Of a stretch of DNA of 6,491 bases, positions 1-4,268 are shown one piece after another; within the stretch, counting starts at the first letter, position 1; every line of letters starts with the position of its first letter. Position numbers and translations under genes: made by a program. Below the pieces are notes generated by a model. That model saw only the letters and a list, made by a program, of their open reading frames with translations. It was not told the DNA's origin and did not search any database. Origin of the DNA: Alphaproteobacteria bacterium (GTDB lineage Bacteria; Pseudomonadota; Alphaproteobacteria; Rickettsiales; Rickettsiaceae); assembly GCA_020630305.1 (NCBI GenBank), contig JAHDBQ010000031.1:1553-8043 (forward strand), given 5' to 3'.

Positions 1-2
1 AG

Positions 3-128
3 CTGCTACATAAGCATAATTACAATGGGGTGGCTATCGAAAAAAACGCTGTAATAGCGATTAAGCCAAAACAAATTATGGAATTACTCGCAAAATACAA
101 AATCTTTTTATACATGATAGAACGGTAA
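3..128 (+). CDS. 3' end of an unidentified protein, cut by the left edge
   Basis: This reading frame is open from the window edge for 41 codons and ends in TAA at 126-128. The visible tail is rich in Lys, Ile and aromatic residues (for example IKPKQIMELLAKYK near its end) and would form an amphipathic helix. I do not recognise the family. An ankyrin protein tail is possible given the neighbour, but nothing proves it. A 41-codon open frame in AT-rich DNA is only moderately significant. A weak hairpin with a T-rich tail follows seven bases after the stop, which mildly supports a real gene end here. Confidence 0.4.
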   Translation: MLHKHNYNGVAIEKNAVIAIKPKQIMELLAKYKIFLYMIER

Positions 129-134
129 TTCTTG

Positions 135-163
135 AGCTTGAAACCTTAAGCTGGATATTTTTT
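135..163 (+). terminator. Weak rho-independent terminator candidate
   Basis: AGCTTGA (135-141) pairs with TTAAGCT (146-152) around an AACC loop, a 7-bp stem with one G-T pair. It is followed by GGATATTTTTT. The stem has few G-C pairs, so termination would be weak. A second, poorer candidate lies just downstream: TTGCG (170-174) can pair with CGCAA (193-197) before a run of eight T at 204-211. Either could end transcription of the upstream frame. Confidence 0.35.
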
Positions 164-220
164 GCTTAATTGCGCTACAGCTGTGCCCTTGCCGCAACAC
201 TCATTTTTTTTACATAAATC

Positions 221-243
221 AATTAACCAGGATGTTAATTAAC
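221..243. repeat. Short AT-rich inverted repeat upstream of the ankyrin locus
   Basis: AATTAAC (221-227) and GTTAATT (234-240) form an inverted repeat with a 6-base spacer. The right arm is part of a perfect 10-base palindrome, GTTAATTAAC (234-243). It sits 35-57 bases upstream of the TATAAT box at 278. It could be an operator, but such palindromes arise easily in AT-rich DNA. Confidence 0.25.
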
Positions 244-277
244 TTTAACTATACGCATAATTATTGTATTATTAACT

Positions 278-310
278 TATAATTAATTAGTTTTATTATT
301 TGGGAGAAAG
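278..310 (+). promoter_or_regulatory. Candidate -10 box and Shine-Dalgarno for the ankyrin locus
   Basis: A perfect TATAAT lies at 278-283, but no good -35 hexamer is found 16-18 bases upstream (the region reads cgcataat). Transcription would begin near 290. A good Shine-Dalgarno GGGAG (302-306) stands 9 bases before the ATG at 316. This is the only convincing ribosome binding site in the whole 316-1851 region, so it marks the original start of the ankyrin gene. Confidence 0.4.
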
Positions 311-315
311 TTATT

Positions 316-390
316 ATGAAAGACGCGTGGAATAAATTAAAGGAAAATAGGAGAAGTAGAAGGAATACAGGTGAAGTAAAAGGTAAATAG
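316..390 (+). CDS. 24-codon ORF, likely the original N-terminus of the ankyrin gene
   Basis: The ATG at 316 follows GGGAG at a good distance and encodes a very basic 24-residue peptide (it begins MKDAWNKLKENRRSRR) ending at TAG (388-390). It overlaps the next open frame, which is open from 380. A single-base deletion in the A-run at 379-382 would join the two as ...GEVK-VNSIQADDLE.... I read it as the translated stump of the broken gene rather than a functional small protein. A basic, Arg/Lys-rich peptide with its own ribosome binding site could still be made in the cell. Confidence 0.4.
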   Translation: MKDAWNKLKENRRSRRNTGEVKGK

Positions 391-415
391 TATACAAGCC
401 GATGATTTAGAAATT

Positions 416-784
416 TTGTTTAGAACTGCATTACTTACTAACCCAACAGAGCTTAAGTCAATGCTAAAAGAGAATGAAGTTGATATTAACGATAAGCTAC
501 CTTCTGGTTCTACATTGCTAGAATATGCGGTCTCTTGTGGGCAAACCAGAGCCATTGATAATTTATTATATTTTGGCGTAGACTCAAGAAGCTTTGAAGA
601 AGAAATGATCAGATCAGTTCAAGGAAGAAGCAGTAATGGTGTGCAAGGGTTAATCAATTCTGGTTTTGAAATGAATAAAGTTTTTGAACTTAAATTTCTT
701 AAAGAGGCGTCCAAAGTAGGAGATGGGCAGGTTTTTTCTGCGCTAATATACAGCTGCGTTGAACCAAAAGGGGAAATAAAATAA
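416..784 (+). CDS. Ankyrin-like fragment, N-terminal part of the broken gene
   Basis: The conventional start for this segment is TTG at 416, but the frame is open from 380 and no Shine-Dalgarno precedes 416, so an independent start is doubtful. The 122 residues show a degenerate ankyrin pattern: STLLEYAVSCGQTRAIDNLL (residues 32-51) has the helix-turn-helix layout and is followed by FGVDS. A second, weaker unit with GLINSGFEMN ends near residue 87. Such repeats form a protein-binding surface. The segment ends at TAA (782-784), after which the same frame continues directly into the next segment. It is probably not expressed as a separate protein. Confidence 0.45.
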   Translation: MFRTALLTNPTELKSMLKENEVDINDKLPSGSTLLEYAVSCGQTRAIDNLLYFGVDSRSFEEEMIRSVQGRSSNGVQGLINSGFEMNKVFELKFLKEASKVGDGQVFSALIYSCVEPKGEIK

Positions 785-790
785 CATTGT

Positions 791-1312
791 ATGGAAAAGG
801 CTAATGAGCATAACAACCCTAGGATGAAACAAAGTTTAGCCCTAATTGAGAATAAGGGTGATTTGATGTGTCAGGTGATTTCAAAAGCAAATGGAAATGT
901 ACATAAGTCAGTTAAAAAATTATTAGATGCTAGAGTTGATCCTAACTATAGAACTGAGAGTGAAAATAAAGTACCTGTTCTTGCAATTGCTTGTAAAAAA
1001 GATAAATGCGTTAATTTGTTATTAAAGGCTGGTACTGACCCTAATAGCTACGTTGAATATAAAGGAAATAGAAGGGAGTATTGTATAGATATAGATAAAA
1101 ATTTTACTTTAATTGAAGCTGGAGCGAAACCACATTTTTCAAAAAAAGATCTTAGCGAGGCATTTACTTGGGCTAAAAAAAATAATAAAGAGAAAATTAT
1201 GGATAAGCTAGTTACTACTCCATTGTTTATTAATACTAACGAAGGTGGTTTTTTAGGACCTGGTTCAGTTATAGAAAGAGCTATCAAGGTTTATGAAAAA
1301 GATTTAAAATAA
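791..1312 (+). CDS. Ankyrin-repeat fragment, central part of the broken gene
   Basis: The 173 residues contain the clearest ankyrin signal in the window. VKKLLDARVDPNYR (residues 41-54) is followed by VPVLAIACKKDKCVNLLLKA and GTDPNSY (61-87), one full repeat with the usual LLxxGADPN-like turn. A further FTLIEAGAKPH (105-115) looks like another repeat end. The ATG at 791 lies six bases after the previous stop in the same frame. The nearest purine-rich stretch, GGGGAA (770-775), is 15 bases away, too far for good initiation. Translational coupling or readthrough could express it, but I favour a pseudogene segment. After residue 140 the sequence no longer matches ankyrin. It has no signal peptide or membrane segment. 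Confidence 0.5.
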   Translation: MEKANEHNNPRMKQSLALIENKGDLMCQVISKANGNVHKSVKKLLDARVDPNYRTESENKVPVLAIACKKDKCVNLLLKAGTDPNSYVEYKGNRREYCIDIDKNFTLIEAGAKPHFSKKDLSEAFTWAKKNNKEKIMDKLVTTPLFINTNEGGFLGPGSVIERAIKVYEKDLK

Positions 1313-1392
1313 TTACAGAATCGCAAAAACAGGCAAATGACGTTCGTTGTAACAAAAGCAATGCTACTAACATCTTATAACAAAGAGAATGT

Positions 1393-1851
1393 ATGAGCTT
1401 ATTACAAACTTATAATAATGATGAAGGGGTCTTTTCTGATTCGGCGCTCAAAGATGCAAAAGCTATGTTTCTTAAAACCCAAAAAGCTTTGTATGCGCAC
1501 ATACAAGAAGATTGGCCAATGATAGATCGTGTGAATAAAGGAAAATTCACTAACGAAAAGAATGTAGATAAAATGATTGGCGTAACAATATTAGAGAATT
1601 GGAAAGAAGAGGCAAAAAGTTACACTAGCGCTAAAAATTATTTCGAAGAGAAATACCCTAAAACTTCTAAACAAAGGTTAGATGGTACCTTAGGGCTTGA
1701 CGATAAAGGCAAAGAAGAGGCTGTAGATATTGGCGCTGCTCTTAGGAGTTTTGGGATGTCTCAGTCTAGAGGTTCTGCTAGCTCTTCAAATTCTGTTCGA
1801 AGTCCTGAGGCTCAAGAGAGATTAAGAAATAGCGTTCAAAAGAAAGGGTAG
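1393..1851 (+). CDS. Unrecognised 152-residue protein, likely C-terminal domain of the ankyrin gene
   Basis: The ATG at 1393 has only a weak purine stretch (AAAGAGAA) before it. The predicted protein is soluble, charged and mostly helical, with no membrane segment. Residues 1-118 are Lys/Glu-rich with several aromatic positions (for example LENWKEEAKSYTSAKNYFEE). The last 35 residues are a Ser/Arg/Gln-rich, probably disordered tail (SQSRGSASSSNS and onward). I do not recognise a family. The same frame is open upstream to about 1300 except for TAA at 1378-1380, which suggests it was the C-terminal domain of the ankyrin protein. If it is still expressed alone, it would be a hypothetical protein or effector remnant. 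Confidence 0.5.
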   Translation: MSLLQTYNNDEGVFSDSALKDAKAMFLKTQKALYAHIQEDWPMIDRVNKGKFTNEKNVDKMIGVTILENWKEEAKSYTSAKNYFEEKYPKTSKQRLDGTLGLDDKGKEEAVDIGAALRSFGMSQSRGSASSSNSVRSPEAQERLRNSVQKKG

Positions 1852-1886
1852 TGGTTATAACGCCCTTAGAGTTTAAGTTTATATAG

Positions 1887-1928
1887 CAAGCACAAAATGC
1901 AGAGGCGGTCTCTCCAATTAAGTGCTTG
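1887..1928. repeat. Inverted repeat with nested hairpin in the convergent intergenic region
   Basis: CAAGCAC (1887-1893) pairs perfectly with GTGCTTG (1922-1928). Between them AGAG (1901-1904) pairs with CTCT (1910-1913) around GCGGT. No T-run follows on either strand, so a rho-independent terminator is not supported. It could be a small palindromic element or part of a 3' processing structure. Confidence 0.4.
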
Positions 1929-1937
1929 TAGTGTGGG

Positions 1938-1979
1938 TGTTCAAATAAGCATGTAAGTATTCTATCTTATTTTTGAACA
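1938..1979. terminator. Inverted repeat between convergent genes, possible bidirectional terminator
   Basis: TGTTCAAATAAG (1938-1949) pairs with CTTATTTTTGAACA (1966-1979) as an 8-bp stem, a TT bulge and a further 4-bp stem. The loop is 16 bases. It lies 13 bases beyond the ybaB stop (minus strand) and 86 bases past the end of the plus-strand ankyrin region. The arm has internal T-runs, but no U-tract follows the stem on either strand, so termination is plausible rather than shown. Confidence 0.4.
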
Positions 1980-1992
1980 TTCTTAATGATTG

Positions 1993-2310
1993 CTAAAATT
2001 TCATTCCTGGTGGTAGTCCACCCATATTACCGAAAGCTCCACTCATATTGTCTTTAGATTCAGCTTCTTCATTACTTTTGTCGTCGTTATGCGCAGCAAT
2101 TATTAAATCCTCAAGCATATCTTTTTCATCTTCTTTCAGAAGCGAGGAGTCGATGTTCACTTTTAGCATTTCGCCAGATCCACTAGTGGTTACTTTAACT
2201 AAGCCACCGCCAGAAGCGCCTTCAAACTCTTTATTCTTCATTTCTTCTTGCATTTCTTGCATCTTTTTTTGCATAGATTGCGCTTGTTTCATTAGCTGAT
2301 TTATATTCAT
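1993..2310 (-). CDS. ybaB: YbaB/EbfC nucleoid-associated DNA-binding protein
   Basis: The family forms small dimeric DNA-binding proteins that coat and bend DNA in the nucleoid. The 105 residues are close to the usual length of about 110. Features in order: an N-terminal helix rich in Met, Gln and Lys (residues 5-30, repeated MQxxM pattern), a Gly-rich turn followed by strand residues GLVKVTTSGSGEMLKVNIDS (36-55), a central helix with EDLIIAAHND (66-75), and the typical Gly/Met/Pro-rich tail ending GGLPPGMKF. The start is supported by AGAGGA about 5 bases before the ATG. It lies 29 bases after dnaX on the same strand, the classic dnaX-ybaB pair, and is probably co-transcribed. recR, which often follows in other bacteria, is not present in the window. 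The central acidic region (NDDKSNEEAESKDN) is a little more charged than usual. Confidence 0.93.
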   Translation of the reverse strand: MNINQLMKQAQSMQKKMQEMQEEMKNKEFEGASGGGLVKVTTSGSGEMLKVNIDSSLLKEDEKDMLEDLIIAAHNDDKSNEEAESKDNMSGAFGNMGGLPPGMKF

Positions 2311-2339
2311 TTTTTCCTCTTTATTTTTATTAAAATTAA

Positions 2340-3875
2340 CTAAGATTGCATTATTATATCCGAAACATTAGCATTTGGGAAATATTTTTTTATCACCCTA
2401 AAATCTTCAGCTTCTTTTACCTTATTAATCATTGCATCTTTTAGAGAAGTAACTTCTTTTGCCTTGGTCACGTTAATTGACCATTCGCCGCCAGACCAAT
2501 CTGAAAGGCTCTTATTAAGAGCATTTTTTTGATCGCTAGAAACGCTGCCGGCAAGTTCCATTACGCCCGAGTCAAAGGATTTTACTTCAACTTCGTTCAA
2601 GAGCAAATAATAGCCTTCAATTTCTTTTTGCCCGTAGCAGAATTTCAAGAAATCAAATATTTTGCTGAATTCGTCCTTAGTGTCTGCCTGTTTTGTTTTA
2701 GACTCTTCTATCACTACACTCTCGGCGTCTAGAATTTGCTCGGTTCCTGGCATATTGCAAGCATAAATCGCTTTGATGGCAATCATGTGCATTGCAATTA
2801 GCTCGTTATGAGTTTTCTTAATATCTTGCAATCCGTTTTGAAATAATTGCCATAATATAGTCAGTCTATCCAGGCTAAGCCCCGCAAGTAAATTATTTAT
2901 TTCCTGCTCATGATGCTTATATAATGGATTATGATAATTACTGATTACCTTATATTTAGTCATCGATGCCATAAAATCAGAAACCCCTTGAATAAAATAT
3001 TCAAGGCTGCTAGCATTTTTATATATATCATCAATCAAAGCAATTGCAGCCTCAGGGTCGTTTGCCACAATATGCTGCACTAATTTTAAAATAGTGTCGC
3101 TGCCAAGTAGGCCTATCATCTGATTAATTAGCGCGCTGTCGATCTTGCTGCTTCCTTGCGCCCTGTGTAAATATGACGAAGCCTGATCTAAAATCGAGAC
3201 AGCATCCCTTGCACTTCCTTCTGATTTATTGGCTATTATCTCTAGCGCATCGTCAGTTATTTTGATCTTTTCTTTATTTGATATCTCGGAAATCAACTGC
3301 ATTATTTCAGTAAAGTTTAGTCTGCGCAAATCATAGCGCTGACATCTTGAAATAACGGTCAATGGAATTTTTTGAACCTCAGTGGTGGCAAAAATAAACA
3401 CCACATGCTCTGGCGGTTCCTCCACGATTTTAAGAAGCGCATTGAAGGCACTTTTGGATAGCATGTGAATTTCATCAATAATAAAAAACTTCATGCGTCC
3501 AAGCAGTGGCCTGTATTCTGCGCCTTCAATAATCTCTCTGATATCATCAACGCTGGTTTTGCTGGCTGCATCAATTTCAATAATATCCGGATGGTTTTGC
3601 TTATTAAAACTTAGGCAGTTTTCACATTTCTCGCATGGAAAAATATTCGCATCTTTTTTCTGCAGATCAGTGCAATTAACCGTCTTGGCAATAATGCGCG
3701 CCGAAGAAGTTTTTCCTACGCCTCTAATGCCAGTCAGCAAATAGCTTTGACCTAAGCGATTATTTTCTATGCAGTATGATAATGTCTTAACTAAAACCTC
3801 TTGTCCAAGCAGCTCAGAGAAATTCGTTGATCTGTATTTTCTTGCAAATGGAATATAACTTGTTTCTTTGGCCAT
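2340..3875 (-). CDS. dnaX: DNA polymerase III subunit tau/gamma (clamp-loader ATPase)
   Basis: DnaX is the AAA+ ATPase of the clamp loader, which places the beta sliding clamp on primed DNA, and as tau it also holds the polymerase at the fork. The 511 residues show Walker A GIRGVGKT (49-56), a zinc-binding set of four Cys (68, 81, 84, 87), Walker B FFIIDEIH (130-137), sensor 1 FATTE (162-166), the SRC arginine-finger motif (176-178) and sensor 2 GSARDA (220-225). The remaining C-terminal part (about 370-511) matches the tau-type polymerase-binding region in position. It is shorter than E. coli tau (643), as is usual for alphaproteobacteria. The ATG at 3875 has no clear Shine-Dalgarno (upstream reads aactcaaaaatc). 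An in-frame stop lies 30 bases upstream and no better start exists between. I see no A-AAA-AAG slippery site at the place where gamma is made in E. coli. It lies downstream of the SRP RNA and 29 bases before ybaB. Confidence 0.96.
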   Translation of the reverse strand: MAKETSYIPFARKYRSTNFSELLGQEVLVKTLSYCIENNRLGQSYLLTGIRGVGKTSSARIIAKTVNCTDLQKKDANIFPCEKCENCLSFNKQNHPDIIEIDAASKTSVDDIREIIEGAEYRPLLGRMKFFIIDEIHMLSKSAFNALLKIVEEPPEHVVFIFATTEVQKIPLTVISRCQRYDLRRLNFTEIMQLISEISNKEKIKITDDALEIIANKSEGSARDAVSILDQASSYLHRAQGSSKIDSALINQMIGLLGSDTILKLVQHIVANDPEAAIALIDDIYKNASSLEYFIQGVSDFMASMTKYKVISNYHNPLYKHHEQEINNLLAGLSLDRLTILWQLFQNGLQDIKKTHNELIAMHMIAIKAIYACNMPGTEQILDAESVVIEESKTKQADTKDEFSKIFDFLKFCYGQKEIEGYYLLLNEVEVKSFDSGVMELAGSVSSDQKNALNKSLSDWSGGEWSINVTKAKEVTSLKDAMINKVKEAEDFRVIKKYFPNANVSDIIMQS

Positions 3876-3904
3876 GATTTTTGAGTTTTTTGTGTTTGTA
3901 GCTA

Positions 3905-3910
3905 ATTATA
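3905..3910 (-). promoter_or_regulatory. Candidate -10 box for dnaX
   Basis: Read on the minus strand this is a perfect TATAAT, about 30 bases before the dnaX ATG. Transcription would start near 3898, giving a leader of only about 22 bases with no ribosome binding site. The -35 position (TAAAAG at 17 bases) is poor. dnaX may instead, or also, be read from the SRP RNA promoter, since no terminator is visible between the two genes. Confidence 0.35.
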
Positions 3911-3977
3911 TGTATTTAACTTACTTCCTTTTAATATCAGTGGGCAGATTAAAGGGCGGTAGCATGCTGTAATAGAT

Positions 3978-4063
3978 AGTTAGCACCGACCCGTTTGCAA
4001 AATGCCCTGGCTGCTTCCTTTCGGACCTGACCAACTAAACAAGACAAACGCCCAGCACTAACC
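3978..4063 (-). ncRNA. ffs: Signal recognition particle RNA (4.5S, bacterial small type)
   Basis: This RNA binds Ffh to form the particle that targets nascent membrane proteins to the membrane. The minus strand holds the near-universal domain IV core: GGUCAGGUCC, a GAAA tetraloop (4022-4019), then GGAAGCAGCC, spanning 4032-4009. The ends close with a long stem: GUUAGUGCUGG (4062-4052) pairs with UCGGUGCUAAC (3989-3979) over 11 base pairs, several of them G-U. GUUUG and CAAAC continue the helix inward. The boundaries come from this stem and from the promoter, whose predicted start falls at 4063. The mature length of about 86 nt is a little shorter than the E. coli 114 nt. No Alu domain is present. 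It precedes dnaX on the same strand, an arrangement also seen in other bacteria such as Bacillus. Confidence 0.93.
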
Positions 4064-4070
4064 AGAAATA

Positions 4071-4099
4071 AAAATACTATTTTTAAATAAATTAGTCAA
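4071..4099 (-). promoter_or_regulatory. Sigma70-type promoter of the SRP RNA gene
   Basis: On the minus strand TTGACT (4099-4094) and TATTTT (4076-4071) are separated by exactly 17 bases. Seven bases further is the G at 4063 that opens the SRP RNA terminal stem. The fit of the spacing and the start point to the folded RNA makes this the best-supported promoter in the window. Confidence 0.7.
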
Positions 4100-4178
4100 C
4101 TTAAAAAAAGCTTTACATTACATTCTTTTTGACAGATCATAAGTTTTTCTTCTAACACTAGTTGCTAATATTTTTTTG

Positions 4179-4197
4179 ATATATTTTGCAAATATAT
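4179..4197. repeat. AT-rich palindrome upstream of the antiporter gene
   Basis: ATATATTT (4179-4186) and AAATATAT (4190-4197) are a perfect inverted repeat around TGC. It abuts the -35 hexamer of the candidate antiporter promoter, a place where a regulator could act. In DNA this AT-rich it may be chance. Confidence 0.3.
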
Positions 4198-4225
4198 TTA
4201 CTTTTAATATTTTACAGTTTATGAT
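4197..4225 (+). promoter_or_regulatory. Candidate promoter of the OPA antiporter gene
   Basis: TTTACT (4197-4202) and TATGAT (4220-4225) are spaced 17 bases apart, giving a start near 4232 and a leader of about 37 bases. A second possibility is a perfect TTGACA at 4129-4134 with TCTAAC (4151-4156) as a poorer -10 at 16 bases. The two could act in tandem. The region from 4100 to 4268 is otherwise without a gene. Confidence 0.4.
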
Positions 4226-4256
4226 TTATGGTTGCTTTTAACAAATTAAAAACATT

Positions 4257-4263
4257 AGGGAGG
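4257..4263 (+). promoter_or_regulatory. Strong Shine-Dalgarno fixing a TTG start
   Basis: AGGGAGG stands five bases before TTG at 4269. It is the strongest ribosome binding site in the window. It favours the TTG over the in-frame ATG codons at 4299 and 4305, which have no such sequence at the right distance. Confidence 0.75.
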
Positions 4264-4268
4264 CCAAC

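Larger units (their letters stand above)
316..1851 (+). pseudogene. Broken ankyrin-repeat protein gene (about 510 codons ancestrally)
   Basis: Four successive open segments appear to be fragments of one gene. The SD-led ATG at 316 opens frame 1 for 24 codons. Removing one A from the AAAA at 379-382 would fuse it to the open frame running 380-784. That frame is interrupted only by TAA (782-784) and continues in the same frame to TAA at 1310-1312. Adding one A to the AAAA at 1306-1309 would carry it into frame 1, which is open except for TAA at 1378-1380 and then reads to 1851. The middle contains ankyrin-like repeats; the end is a charged, Ser-rich tail. Ankyrin proteins in Rickettsiales are often secreted effectors and often decay; that is family knowledge, not proof of function here. 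The homopolymer frameshifts could be sequencing errors, but the two stops are harder to explain that way. The alternative is several small independent ORFs, which is less likely because the internal pieces lack good ribosome binding sites. Confidence 0.6.

Noticed and set aside
20..115. Minus-strand ORF for a 31-residue hydrophobic peptide (starts MYKKILYF)
   Set aside because: It resembles a small membrane peptide but has no Shine-Dalgarno, lies antiparallel to an open frame that reaches the window edge, and such hydrophobic frames are common opposite Lys/Asn-rich coding DNA.
2048..2299. Plus-strand ORF of 83 codons opposite ybaB
   Set aside because: It is the Ser/Phe-rich antisense shadow of the YbaB coding frame, with no recognisable domain or ribosome binding site.
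2524..2530. Run of seven A on the minus strand in dnaX as a programmed frameshift making gamma
   Set aside because: It reads A-AAA-AAT and lies near the C-terminus (about residue 450), far past the domain III border where gamma ends in E. coli; no stimulating hairpin is evident.
3655..3661. A-run at the Lys-Lys codons after Cys68 in dnaX as a slippery site
   Set aside because: It falls inside the zinc-binding module near residue 73; a shift here would destroy the ATPase, so it has no sensible role.
3493..3744. Plus-strand ORF of 83 codons opposite the dnaX ATPase domain
   Set aside because: It is an antisense shadow of the conserved DnaX frame, which carries all AAA+ motifs.
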